64,000 nucleotides of DNA from Bog-473 sp963717455 (GCA_963717455.1 OY970336.1:3038001-3102000), one strand, 5' to 3'. Numbered from the stretch's first letter, positions 47,238-56,599 are shown. Translations and numbers: made by a program. Notes: generated by a model from the sequence alone, not told the origin.

Positions 47238-48140
47238 CTAGCCGCTCGCGGCAATGCCAAAGACCGGCTGAATCGGGGGATTGTGGTTCGCCATCGAACC
47301 CAGGAACGGAGCGCCGCCAAAGGCGAAGACACCGCCATCCTGAGCCACGGTCCAGTAGCCGGGTCCGTCCGCGTTGCCGGCGATGCCGATCATGAGCGCG
47401 TTGAGGGGTTTGCCACCCATGGAACCTGAGAACTGGGCATCCCCGTAGGCGAACACACCACCGTCGTAAGAGACGAGCCAGTACCCATGACCATCGGCGG
47501 TGCGGGCGATCCCGTCCACTGGAGCGATCACCTGGTGCGTTCCCATGGATCCGTAGAAGGCAGCGTCCCCGTAGGCGAACACGCCTCCATCGATTCCCAC
47601 TAGCCAGTAGCCGCCGCCGTCCGGGGTCGAGGCGATACCCGAGAAATGGTCGATGGCACTCCCAAACGGCGGCCACGTCCCGCCGCGGTGCTGGATGGAG
47701 GAGCCGTCGCCCAACCAGGTGGCATCGCCGAAGGGCACGACGGTGCCGCTTTGCCCATACAGAATCCATCCGCCGCGACCAGATGGGGTGGAGGCCACAG
47801 CCGTGGCACCGCCACTCCCGCTCGGCACGGACACGTCGGCGGCGTCACCGAAGCCGTAGAGGTTGGAGACGGACGGGTTGTAGGCGGGATAGTTGTCCAC
47901 GACCCAGTAGCCGTTCTCGTCCCCCGTCTGGCCGAACCCCCAGCACTGCAGTGTGCAGCGTTGAGTCGCCGACCCCAGGAACGGGGCACCACCGAAGGCG
48001 AAAACGCCGCCGTCGCGAGACTCTAGCCAATAGCCGGGGTTCCGAGTCGCAGCGGCAGCCGAAGACGCACCCGTGGGCGCGAGAAGTGCCGTCGCCCCGA
48101 CAAGGCCCAGGATCACTGCGAACCTAGAGAGTCGCACCAC
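47238..48140 (-). CDS. Secreted GYWLV-repeat (propeller-like) protein
   Basis: 300 residues from GTG 48140 after GGGAGGTCTCG. A signal peptide (FAVILGLVGATALLAPTGAS) is followed by six or seven repeats of about 40 residues with GYWLVxxDGGVFAYGDAxFxGS. The first copies are divergent and contain a Cys pair (QRCTLQCWGF). The same unit forms the C-terminal half of the GH43-like protein at 28059, here without a catalytic domain. Probably a binding propeller outside the cell. Confidence 0.85.
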   Translation of the reverse strand: MVRLSRFAVILGLVGATALLAPTGASSAAAATRNPGYWLESRDGGVFAFGGAPFLGSATQRCTLQCWGFGQTGDENGYWVVDNYPAYNPSVSNLYGFGDAADVSVPSGSGGATAVASTPSGRGGWILYGQSGTVVPFGDATWLGDGSSIQHRGGTWPPFGSAIDHFSGIASTPDGGGYWLVGIDGGVFAYGDAAFYGSMGTHQVIAPVDGIARTADGHGYWLVSYDGGVFAYGDAQFSGSMGGKPLNALMIGIAGNADGPGYWTVAQDGGVFAFGGAPFLGSMANHNPPIQPVFGIAASG

Positions 48141-48451
48141 CGAGACCTCCCTCGTCTCTTCGTCGCGGGCCTAGTGATCCACAGCCCTGTATGGAAGCTT
48201 TCATGGCTAGACGGTCAGGTCCTAGGGTCCAAAGTCAACAACCGCGATGATGCCCCTGGGAGCCCCGTGCCGTGGAGCCCGGATCATCGGCTACCACTTG
48301 TCCCCTATCGCCGCCCAGGGCGTGGCTGATCGGCACTTCGGTGACGCATGCGGGGGGTGCCTGGACAGTGTTATGCATAGCACTGTCTTGTTAGGAGCGG
48401 TCTGGCCGCTCGACATGACCCGATATCAACGAACGACAGGAGAAGAGGCCG
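48141..48451. promoter_or_regulatory. Divergent intergenic region
   Basis: It separates two divergent genes (47238 minus, 48452 plus) and so must hold both promoters. No clear -35/-10 pair is assigned. Confidence 0.4.
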
Positions 48452-48796
48452 ATGGCAGTGTTCAATGGCGTGTTCCCGATCCTTCCCGGTAAAGAACAAG
48501 GAGGAAGGGACTTCGCGGCCGCATGCATGGGGGAGCGCCGCAAGGGGTTCGATGCTCAGGCGGCTAGGTCAGGACTTACCCGGGAGACTTGGGCTCTGCA
48601 GGAGACTCCGATGGGGAGCTTCATGTTGGTGTGGTTCGAGGCTCCCGACATCGAGAAGGCGTTCACGGAACTCGCAACCTCCGGCGAGGAGTTCTCCATC
48701 TGGTTTCGTGACCAAGTCAAGGATGTGACTGGCGTCGACCTGGGCGCTCCACCCGAAAGCCCGCCCCCCGACGTACTGGTCGACTGGACCCCCTGA
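48452..48796 (+). CDS. Small conserved protein, ferredoxin-fold look (DUF6176-like)
   Basis: 114 residues from ATG 48452 after CAGGAGAAGAGG. Reads FNGVFPILPGKEQGGRDFAA, TRETWALQETPMGSFMLVWF, EAPDIEKAFTELATSGEEFS, WFRDQVKDVTGVDLG. The alternating beta-alpha-beta pattern and the PMGSFMLVWFE strand suggest a dimeric alpha-beta barrel-type fold; the DUF6176 assignment is from memory and unverified. Function is unknown. Confidence 0.72.
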   Translation: MAVFNGVFPILPGKEQGGRDFAAACMGERRKGFDAQAARSGLTRETWALQETPMGSFMLVWFEAPDIEKAFTELATSGEEFSIWFRDQVKDVTGVDLGAPPESPPPDVLVDWTP

Positions 48797-49019
48797 AGAA
48801 CGGCCTCCCTCCAGAAGGGACATCATTAGCAGCGAGGGATTCTCCGGAGCAGGAGGCCCTTCGCCGTACGTCCCTTCGGCTGGGCCTTGTGATCGCCAGA
48901 GAGTCAGGCAAGGGCGTCCCCTATTCAGTATGGAACGGCCGGCTCCCGGCATCCGCATTTACGTGGATCATTCACTTGTGCGGTGAACGGAGCCGACATA
49001 CGGAAGGAAGGAGCCAGCC

Positions 49020-49285
49020 GTGTCCAGTATTGCCCACCGAGGATTCGTCCACTTGGGGATGGACGTGTCGAAGGACTCGATCGCGGTGGCGGTGCTCTCG
49101 CCCGATCGCGACACCGCCGAGGTCGACAGATCTTCCACGACACTGACTCGGTCCGACGCCTGGTCAAACGGCTGGGCAAGCCCAAGGGCATCTGGGCCTG
49201 CTACGAAGCGGGCCCGACCGGTTATGACCTCCAACGCCTCCTCACCTCGATGGGGTGCGCTGTGATATGCCCGAGCGCGGATTGA
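49020..49285 (+). pseudogene. IS110-family transposase, N-terminal fragment with frameshift
   Basis: GTG 49020 after AAGGAAGGAGCCAGCC. It reads VHLGMDVSKDSIAVAVLSPD (first catalytic Asp), then after a frame change near 49125 IFHDTDSVRRLVKRLGKPKG and WACYEAGPTGYDLQRLLTSM (catalytic Glu). It stops after MGCAVICPSAD. The next expected residues (VAPSLIPKGSG...) are found on the minus strand at 46889. Confidence 0.8.
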
Positions 49286-49362
49286 ATCGTGCTCAGCGCG
49301 ATCAGCGCGCGATGATCGCCGCCGCCGAAAAACACGCCACGACAATAATGGCCTCTGAGCTG

Positions 49363-49445
49363 GTGTCGGAGGGGGGACGTTACCTTGAGCACACCAGCAT
49401 GGGAGACCAGCTGGGCAGCCTGACCACCTCTCCCCCGCTCCTGCC
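49363..49445 (+). repeat. Recombinase-tail module, type b, copy 3
   Basis: GTGTCGGAGGGGGGACGTTA followed by AGCACACCAGCATGGGAGAC; similarity to 26722 and 54632 holds for about 70 bases. Confidence 0.55.
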
Positions 49446-49650
49446 CTCGTCGCTGTGGACGAATCAGTGACAGCAAAGAAGGCAGTAGGGCCGAGGGGCC
49501 GGAAGTCGAACACAGGGAGGGCAACCCCAACAGGGAGCCCGACCGACCGGCTTTGGGAATTGGAACTGGCGGGCCGGGGGTCAAGAGCCAGACAGCGAGA
49601 TAGGGCGACCGCACGAGCAGTGGTCCGACCTGCCGCCATCTGGGCAGCTG

Positions 49651-52600
49651 CTATCTGTCAACTCGACCGAGCGCAAGATCGACGATCTCGTCAGGCGACA
49701 TAGAGCATCCCTCGTCGTAGTAACGCTCGAACTCACCCTTCATGCGCCCTCGCAGTAGTGCCATGTCGCGTTCGCGATCCAATTCGTCCCTGCCCCAGGC
49801 ACCGCCGGGAAGCTCATCCAAGAGCGCATCGGCCCCGCCGTGGAGGGTTGCCGCCAGGGCGTCGTCCCCGGCGGTTGACGCGCAGCGCGCCAGACCCAAC
49901 ACACCTTCGGCAGCACCATAGGCGTCTCCGGTCAACCAGTAGTCTCGGACCGACTTCCGGAGATTCAATCCAGCGCCGAGAAGGTTCCCCTCCGCAAGCA
50001 TTACGAATCCAAGCTCACCGATGATGGTGGGGACGTGCCGTGGAGACATCGTTCGTGCCAGGGCCAGTGCAGACCCCAATTGCTGGCGGGCCTCGGTCAA
50101 GCGGTCTTCAGACACAAGGAATGCCCCATAGCACCCTCGCAAGAACATTTCGATGAACGCGTCGTGCGACTTCTCAACGACCCGGAGTCCCTCTAGGTAG
50201 AGCGGATCGACTGCATCCGTGGCGTCCCATGGCGTCGCCTGGGCGAGGAACAAGAGGGTCTCGCCAAGGAGAACCTGGTCCCCGAGCTCACGGGCCAGCG
50301 CGAGGGCTTGGGTACCGTGCCCTCGGCCCTCGGCCGCCGTACCCCGAAAAACATTGTCAAAACAAAGGAGCCCGAGCGCCTCGGCCTCGAGAGCGCTGTC
50401 ACCGGTCTGACGCGCTGCGTCGACCGCGTCCATCGCGCACTGGATACCCCGATCGATATCCGCGAACCTAAGGATGTGTGACAGACACAAGAGCGCAGCC
50501 ACGCGCCCGGGTCCATCATCGTCGACATCCTCGAGGAGCGCCCGGTCAAGGATCTTGATGGTGTCGGCTGTGTGCAGGAAGCACCACCAGTACCGCCTTG
50601 CCACCCCGAAGAAGCGGCGCGCCCGGACAACGTCACCGACGCCGAGAAAGTGCTCTGCCGCCGATTGCAGGTTCGGATACTCCTTCTCCAATCGGACAAG
50701 CCAATCTGCCTGCAGCGGACCGGTCAGGTGTGGAGCTGCTTCTTCCACGTAGCCCAGGTAGTAGGCGGCGTGGGCAGCCCGCAGTCGCTCAGCTTCGGAA
50801 TCGCCGGCCTCCGCCACGCGCTCGACCCCGTATTGGCGCAGTGTCTCGAGCATCACGTAGCGGAGGGTGCGGCCTGAGGGCTCGGCCTGCACCAGGCTCT
50901 TTTCGACGAGTGAGGCCAGTAGATCGACGACACTCGTGCACTCCACGTCGTCAAGCGCACCGACGGCCTCGGCAGCCTCGAGCTCGAAACCGCCGATGAA
51001 CACCGAGAGCCGTCGCAGCAGGATCTGCTCGCGCTCGCTGAGCAGGTCGTAGGACCAATCCACCAGTGCCCGAAGAGTCTGCTGGCGGGGTAGGGCGACC
51101 CGGCTGCCCCCCGTGAGCAGGTCGAAGCGATGTTCGAGGCGTTCATGGAGCTGGTGCGGTGACATTGATCGCAGTCGTGCTGTGGCCAGCTCGATGGCCA
51201 GCGGCATCCCGTCGAGGCGCCGGCAGATGGATGCGATCAGCGGCATATCGTCGTCTTGAAGTGTGAATCCGGGAACTTGCGTTCGAGCCCGGTGAACGAA
51301 CAGGGCCATCGCTTCTGAACTGCTGAGGTCGAGATCTTCGACGTCCTCAGCAGGAAGCGACAGCGGCGGAACGCGATAGATCACCTCCCCATCAATGTGC
51401 AGCGGTTCTCGGCTGGTCGCGAGTACATGGATCTTCGGACAGTGCAGGACGATCCTCTGGGCCAGTGCGGCGCAGGCATCGAGCACGTGCTCGCAGTTGT
51501 CGAGGAGCACGAGGCGGTGCTGGCCGGCGAGGACGTCCACCAGCGTGTCCAGCGTGTCTTGGCCGGGGCGTTCGGTTATGCCCAGCTCGTTCGCCACGGC
51601 CGTGGGCACGCCATCGGGATCCGTGACACTCGCCAACTCGATCAGCCACACGCCGTCCCCGGTTCCGTCAATCAGATCTGCGGCCACCTGCACCGCCAAC
51701 CGGGTCTTGCCGGCCCCACCGACGCCGGTGAGCGTGACGAGGCGGTTGTCGGAGGCGAGCTTTCGCACCTCGATCATCTCGGTATCCCTGCCCACGAAGC
51801 TCGAGACGAACTCTGGCAGGTTGTTTAAGAGTGCCGGATTGTCGAGCGAGCGCAACGGCGGGAACTCCGTTGGCAGTCCGTCGACTTCGAGCTGGTACAC
51901 GACCTCGGGGCGATTGAGGTCCTTCAAGCGATGGGTTCCCATCTCGCGCAGACACTGGCCAGAGGGAAGGTTGTCGCTCACGACGTCAGCCGTTGACCGC
52001 GAGACCAACACCTGGCCGCCATGGCCGATCGCGCTGAGACGGGCCACTCTGTTGACGGCGGGGCCGAAGTAGTCGCCGTCGCGCTCCTCACACTCACCGG
52101 TGTGGAGACCCATACGGACCCGCACCGTGGCACCGTCGGGCCAAGGCTCTGCGATGAGCGAGCGCTGGGCGGCCTGGGCAGCGCCTATGGCGTCCTTGGC
52201 AGTGGGGAACGCGGCGCAGAAGGCGTCACCGACGGTCTTGAACACGTAGCCATCTGAGCCTTCGATGGCCGTCCGCATCAGATCGTCGTGGCGCCGCAGG
52301 GCTTCGGACATTGCCTCGGGATGCTCTTCCCACAGTCGGGTCGATCCCTCGATATCGGTCATGAGGAGTGTGAGGGTCCCCGAAGGCGGTGCCGGAGCGT
52401 TCGTCGCCGCGACCGCCATGGTGTCCGAGGCGGAGATGTCGGGGTCCTGGTTCAAGATCGCCAGATCGAGGTCTTGAAGCTCTGAACCAGGGTCGATGCC
52501 TAGCTCCTCAGCGAAGAGCTCTCGCGCCTCTCGGTAGGTGGCGAGGGCGTCGGCCTGGCGCCCCGAGCGGTAGAGGGCGAGCATGAGCTGGCGCCGCGGA

Positions 52601-53166
52601 CCTTCGCGCAGGGGGTCGGCTTGGACGAGTGCCTCGAGCTCCCCAACGACGTCTGCGTGGCGCCCTAGGGCCAGGTCGGCCTCGATGCGCCGCTCGAGCG
52701 CCAGAGATCGGAGTTCGTCTAAGCGAAACTTCTCCCCCCGGAGGAGGTCCGAGGAGACGTCGGCCAGGGCCGGGCCTCGGCATAAGGTCAGTGCCTTCCC
52801 CAGACGCTTCGAGACCTCTGCCGGGTCGCCGGTCGCGGCACACACCAGCTGCTCGAACTCTTCGAGGTCGACGTCACCTGGCCCCGTATGAACCACGTAG
52901 CCCTGAGGGGCCCGGGTGATCACATCTCCGGCACCGGCTCCGGCCAGCTTCTTGCGCAGCTTCGAGACGTGGACCTGCAGGGCGTTGGCGGCGGTGGCCG
53001 GTGGGTCGTCCCCCCATAGGGCGTCGACCAGGCGGTCGGTGGAGACCACCTGGTTGGCCCCGAGCACCAGGGTGGCGAGCAGGACCCGTTCACGGCCGCC
53101 GGCGAGCGCCACGACCTGCCCGTCGCCCCCGATCACCTCGAGTGGGCCCAAGAGCCGATAGCGCAT
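49651..53166 (-). CDS. SARP-type regulator fused to class III cyclase, NB-ARC ATPase and TPR domains
   Basis: 1171 residues. Domains in order: OmpR/PhoB-type winged helix (1-95, RLLGPLEVIGGDGQVVALAG); bacterial transcriptional activation domain (about 95-245, SLALERRIEADLALGRHADV); class III adenylate/guanylate cyclase (about 260-430, LLMTDIEGSTRLWEEHPEAM, with metal Asp residues in MTDIEGS and TVGDAF); NB-ARC STAND ATPase (about 465-770, Walker A TGVGGAGKTRLA, Walker B HRLVLLDNCEH); C-terminal TPR-like helices (about 800-1150). SARPs activate gene clusters, STAND modules switch by nucleotide binding, and a cyclase domain inside could make or sense cyclic nucleotide. ATG 53166 is the natural start. 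No target cluster is obvious nearby. Confidence 0.93.
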   Translation of the reverse strand: MRYRLLGPLEVIGGDGQVVALAGGRERVLLATLVLGANQVVSTDRLVDALWGDDPPATAANALQVHVSKLRKKLAGAGAGDVITRAPQGYVVHTGPGDVDLEEFEQLVCAATGDPAEVSKRLGKALTLCRGPALADVSSDLLRGEKFRLDELRSLALERRIEADLALGRHADVVGELEALVQADPLREGPRRQLMLALYRSGRQADALATYREARELFAEELGIDPGSELQDLDLAILNQDPDISASDTMAVAATNAPAPPSGTLTLLMTDIEGSTRLWEEHPEAMSEALRRHDDLMRTAIEGSDGYVFKTVGDAFCAAFPTAKDAIGAAQAAQRSLIAEPWPDGATVRVRMGLHTGECEERDGDYFGPAVNRVARLSAIGHGGQVLVSRSTADVVSDNLPSGQCLREMGTHRLKDLNRPEVVYQLEVDGLPTEFPPLRSLDNPALLNNLPEFVSSFVGRDTEMIEVRKLASDNRLVTLTGVGGAGKTRLAVQVAADLIDGTGDGVWLIELASVTDPDGVPTAVANELGITERPGQDTLDTLVDVLAGQHRLVLLDNCEHVLDACAALAQRIVLHCPKIHVLATSREPLHIDGEVIYRVPPLSLPAEDVEDLDLSSSEAMALFVHRARTQVPGFTLQDDDMPLIASICRRLDGMPLAIELATARLRSMSPHQLHERLEHRFDLLTGGSRVALPRQQTLRALVDWSYDLLSEREQILLRRLSVFIGGFELEAAEAVGALDDVECTSVVDLLASLVEKSLVQAEPSGRTLRYVMLETLRQYGVERVAEAGDSEAERLRAAHAAYYLGYVEEAAPHLTGPLQADWLVRLEKEYPNLQSAAEHFLGVGDVVRARRFFGVARRYWWCFLHTADTIKILDRALLEDVDDDGPGRVAALLCLSHILRFADIDRGIQCAMDAVDAARQTGDSALEAEALGLLCFDNVFRGTAAEGRGHGTQALALARELGDQVLLGETLLFLAQATPWDATDAVDPLYLEGLRVVEKSHDAFIEMFLRGCYGAFLVSEDRLTEARQQLGSALALARTMSPRHVPTIIGELGFVMLAEGNLLGAGLNLRKSVRDYWLTGDAYGAAEGVLGLARCASTAGDDALAATLHGGADALLDELPGGAWGRDELDRERDMALLRGRMKGEFERYYDEGCSMSPDEIVDLALGRVDR

Positions 53167-53349
53167 CCATAACTCCCGTCAGTCGGGCTCGGTGCGTGCT
53201 CGCCCGAAGATAGCTCTCTCACCAGGACATCTTAACTGTGTAGAGCTCTGACCTGGGGTTTCAGCGCTACGTCAGGAGGGTTTCAGGGGCTCCCCGCATC
53301 CTCGCAACAGCACCGACACAGGGTCGGTGATTGGCCAAGGAGGAACCAA

Positions 53350-54138
53350 GTGTCTCGTTCGTTTCAGTGGGGTGGTTGCTCCTTAGGTCGGCCCTGGGGA
53401 CTGGAGTCGAACACCGCGACTTCGGGGTCACAACACGTACGCGTGGCACGGCACGTGCACCAATCCGAGCCGCGTCCACGGCGCCGCCGTCGGCTCACGC
53501 GCCTCCTGATCGGCGCCGGGTCCGGCCTTCTCGCCCTCATCCTCCTGGCCGCGGGCTGGATCGGCCTCAGCCTCTACCGCATCGACCACGCCGTGCACCA
53601 CGTCGCGGTGCCGGCCTCCCTGCTGGCCAAGGGCAAGAACGACCTGCTGGCCATCGTCAAGGGCCCGAACCACAGCGAGCAGATCTTCGTCTTCCATGCC
53701 ACCGGCGGGCACACCCACGTCCTCAAGATCCCCAACGGCCTGGGGCTGCCGCTGCGAGGTGGCGGCTCGGTGCCGATCGAGACGCTGAGCCTGCACGCGC
53801 CGAGCACCATCATCGCCGGGCTCGACCGCCTCGGCATCCCCGTCAGCCACTACGTCGGCGTCGACCTGCACATGGTCAGCCCGAATTCGAGCCTCGGCCA
53901 GCTGGCCACGGGGAAGCTCTCGGTCACCTCCCTCATCTCGGACCCCACGGGCACCACCTCGCTGCTCGAACAGGTGGCGTCGCACATCTATCTCGGACCC
54001 GGGACCCCGGTGTCCGCCGTCCTCTCCCTCATGAACGTGCCCACCGCCAACCCCGTCAACGTCCCGACCAACAAGGACGGGCACGGCACGGTCGTCCTCG
54101 CCCTGGGCTTCTCGAGCATCCTGCGCGGCTTCCTGTAG
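53350..54138 (+). CDS. Membrane-anchored LytR-CpsA-Psr (LCP)-like protein, degenerate
   Basis: 262 residues from GTG 53350, with AAGGAGGA 7 bases upstream. Basic stretch (EPRPRRRRRLTRLL), one helix (LIGAGSGLLALILLAAGWIG), then an external domain whose order fits LCP: KNDLLAIVKGPNHSEQIFVF, ETLSLHAPSTIIAGLDRLGI, GIPVSHYVGVDLHMV. LCP enzymes attach wall polymers to peptidoglycan using a pyrophosphate-binding Arg/Asp set. The usual IPRD block is replaced by LKIPNGLGLPLRG, so catalysis is doubtful. Confidence 0.65.
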   Translation: MSRSFQWGGCSLGRPWGLESNTATSGSQHVRVARHVHQSEPRPRRRRRLTRLLIGAGSGLLALILLAAGWIGLSLYRIDHAVHHVAVPASLLAKGKNDLLAIVKGPNHSEQIFVFHATGGHTHVLKIPNGLGLPLRGGGSVPIETLSLHAPSTIIAGLDRLGIPVSHYVGVDLHMVSPNSSLGQLATGKLSVTSLISDPTGTTSLLEQVASHIYLGPGTPVSAVLSLMNVPTANPVNVPTNKDGHGTVVLALGFSSILRGFL

Positions 54139-54215
54139 TGGCGAGCGGGCGGGGCGGGAACCGGCGCTGGCGGGCGGACGCGACCATCTACTTCCGGGGT
54201 TTCGCCGGTAGCTGC

Positions 54216-54470
54216 TTAACCGCCACTTCCCTTCCGACGAGCGCGGGCCGACCTCAGTGCGAGACCGGTGAAGTACGCCTTCCTCGTGTGCTCAGCTCGA
54301 CGCAGACGCTCCCCTCCTGGCAACACTCGGTCGGGATCAACTTCATCTTCGAATCGCGCCATGAATCTGTCTCGACCGGCGCGGGTCAACTCTCGAGAGT
54401 CGTACTTGGAGTGCAAGATGTGGGCTGCTATTCGGGTCTGCTGAGAGCGCTCAGATGGTGTACTGGTCAT
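54216..54470 (-). CDS. Small conserved basic protein
   Basis: 84 residues from ATG 54470: MTSTPSERSQQTRIAAHILH, RAGRDRFMARFEDEVDPDRV, LPGGERLRRAEHTRKAYFTG, LALRSARARRKGSGG. The FEREVDPxxxLPxxERxRRA and KAYFTxLALKSAxARRK pattern is common in actinobacterial genomes as a short unassigned protein, possibly nucleic-acid binding. The conserved length and end support a real gene. Confidence 0.68.
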   Translation of the reverse strand: MTSTPSERSQQTRIAAHILHSKYDSRELTRAGRDRFMARFEDEVDPDRVLPGGERLRRAEHTRKAYFTGLALRSARARRKGSGG

Positions 54471-55245
54471 GGCTAGGAGATTTCCGGCCAGCGAGCCTGC
54501 ACGCCAGACGAATGCGGTTGGGCGACCGATCTGGCGTCCGGAACACAGGATCTGGGCCGGATTGTCCTCGCAGGTCACGTACGTACCAGTCCTCGAAGGC
54601 GCTCCGCACGTCCGGAGACGTGTGCTCAGGTGAATTCCGAGGGGGGACTTTAACCTTGAGCACACCAGCCTGGGAGACCTGTTGGGCCGCCTGACCGCCT
54701 CTCTCCCGCCGCCAATCCGGTACTGGCACTTCCAGAGCGGGTACCAAGCCTTCGGCGCTGGCGCGTTGGTCGTGGTCGGTCGCCGTTGGACCCGTTGGAC
54801 CGAGTTGCGCTGTCAACGGCTGTCAATCGAGGTCGAGGACGAGCACAAGTGAGCGCGCCGTGTGCCGGGCCCGGACCGGACAGGGCAACCCCAGGTTGGC
54901 GAGCTCAGAGACCTGCCCCGAGAGAATCAGCGCCTGACGAAGATCGTGGCCGACCAGCCCGGCGCAGGAAGTCCTTGAGCATCAGCGGGACCTCGGGGCG
55001 TCAGGGGCCATCAGCCAGTGGAGTCAGCCTCGTTCATGCTGACGAGGGTACGTATGGGCTGTAACGGGCCCGACGGACCTGGGGACCCAACCCATGGCGC
55101 AAGTCCTCGAAGGTGGGTAAGAATCGCCGGGCGACCCTGCCTCATCGCCAATGGGTGGGGTGGCCGGCTTCAGCCCTGTATCTAACGCCCGGGGCTGAAC
55201 CGCGCCCGAGAGCCTGGGCGGTCTACCGTCAGACCCATTGACCTG
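54471..55245. other. Non-coding stretch with a type b recombinase-tail module
   Basis: Apart from the repeat at 54632-54760 nothing is recognised. Confidence 0.4.
54632..54760 (+). repeat. Recombinase-tail module, type b, copy 4
   Basis: CGAGGGGGGACTTTAACC followed by AGCACACCAGCCTGGGAGAC and about 90 further bases nearly the same as 26722-26846, including GGTACTGGCAC. No recombinase coding sequence remains upstream. Confidence 0.6.
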
Positions 55246-55465
55246 ATGCCCGAGCCCGGCGACCTCATTACGGCATTCAGCCCGCATCCGGGGCGGTGCT
55301 TCCGGATGATCTACAGCCACCAGCCGCAGGCCGACCATGGTCGCCAGCCGCCGGCGTGGAAGGGCCGATGGCGGGACGTCAAAAGGGCGCACCTGGTGCT
55401 TGCAGGCTTGTCGGCAGCATGCGCCGAAGATGATGAGCGGAGCGTCGGAGGGCTTCTTCTACGCG
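55246..55465 (+). pseudogene. Frameshifted paralogue of the small 16667 protein
   Basis: MPEPGDLITAFSPHPGRCFR and PAWKGRWRDVK in the first frame continue as GRTWCLQACRQHAPKMM after a shift in the AAAA run near 55382. The reconstructed protein matches the 16667 gene along its length. One extra A explains the break. Confidence 0.55.
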
Positions 55466-56037
55466 CCCGTGGCTTTCGTCCAGTCGACAGTGAGGACGGG
55501 GTCATTCCCACACTCACCCCCGTCATCGCGACTGACTTACTTAGCTTAGGCATACCTGTAGCTATGCCCGCATACGAGACGGGTCATGCTATTGCGGCAA
55601 CGAATGCACTCCCACCGCCGAACGCGTGGAACGGCCTGGACGGGGAGTACGGGCCGTTCCTTCCATGCCGGGACATTGGCGAACCCCGGGCGGGATTGGA
55701 ACGTGCCCAGCATTGCGGTGCGTAGTCCGTCCGCCTCGCTACCTGCCGTGACCCATTTGGGAGTATCACATGCATCAGGTCTGGGAATAGGTTCGCTGCA
55801 AGCTGAGGTCGGAACCGGCCGAGGCTAAGTAGCCAGGACCGTGTGCCAGCGCGGTCGGCGGGTGGCTGATTCGACCTCATCCTTTGGGGTCGAATCGCGA
55901 CCCCAAAGGGGACTACCGGCATTGCGGGAGTGTCGGGTTTGCGATGAGATGTCACTGCCACTACTAAACGCCAATAGGTCGAGGGGTGAGGTGGCGGTTC
56001 AGCCCTGTGATCTCCTGGGGCTGGGCCGCGCGCTGGC
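55466..56037. other. Non-coding stretch
   Basis: No gene is supported. It contains a strong hairpin at 55881-55909. Confidence 0.4.
55881..55909. terminator. Strong hairpin, terminator-like
   Basis: CCTTTGGGGTCG / CGACCCCAAAGG, 12-bp perfect stem with loop AATCG. No gene ends directly beside it. Confidence 0.5.
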
Positions 56038-56352
56038 TCAGCCAGTCCGCGTGTTAACGACTCGGGTCTGGTATTCCCAATTCGCTGCGTCCAACGCGAA
56101 TCGAAGCCGGCGAGTGATCGCGTTCCTCGAGGCCGGGTCGACTATGACGCGGATGGAGCTTCCAAAGACCTCCGGCCTTCTCATAGTGGGCGATCCAGAT
56201 TTGTTCACCATGTGCCAGGGGGCCAGCTCGAACAAGCTCGTCCAGCGCCAGTCAGGTTCGTAGTTCAGACGGAAGGCAAGCGTCACTCGATCCGGCGTTG
56301 GCACGCCCTCGACCTCTTCGGCAACGATTGCGATCGGGATCCAATCGGCCAC
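56038..56352 (-). CDS. Hypothetical protein, 104 residues
   Basis: MADWIPIAIVAEEVEGVPTP, then RVTLAFRLNYEPDWRWTSLF, IRVIVDPASRNAITRRLRFA. Balanced composition and clear alternation of strands and helices support a real soluble protein. No family is recognised and no strong ribosome-binding site is seen. Confidence 0.5.
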   Translation of the reverse strand: MADWIPIAIVAEEVEGVPTPDRVTLAFRLNYEPDWRWTSLFELAPWHMVNKSGSPTMRRPEVFGSSIRVIVDPASRNAITRRLRFALDAANWEYQTRVVNTRTG

Positions 56353-56599
56353 GAAGCAACGCTACGCCAGGGGGGTGACCCATTTCATCTGCCGCCGTCC
56401 AGGCCCACTGCCTGCTCAGACAGGCTTCCCGCCCGTCTGACGATTGTGACTCCGCGCCATAACTGTTCGGATCGGCTGGGCCGATACCTCCGAAACGCTG
56501 ACCCGCGCAGTGTCCCGACCCTGGCCGACGGAGCGACCCGAATCTTCATCGCCGTCCCTTTCCCGATAAGTCCTCATGACCTGGCCGGTCACCATCAAG

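Noticed and set aside
49455..49703. 82-codon + strand frame overlapping the end of the SARP gene
   Set aside because: Composition is typical of a shadow frame and the opposite strand is clearly coding.
53331..54476. 381-codon + strand frame overlapping the LCP-like gene
   Set aside because: Arg/Pro/His-rich after residue 40. The GTG 53350 frame has the ribosome-binding site, membrane helix and family order.
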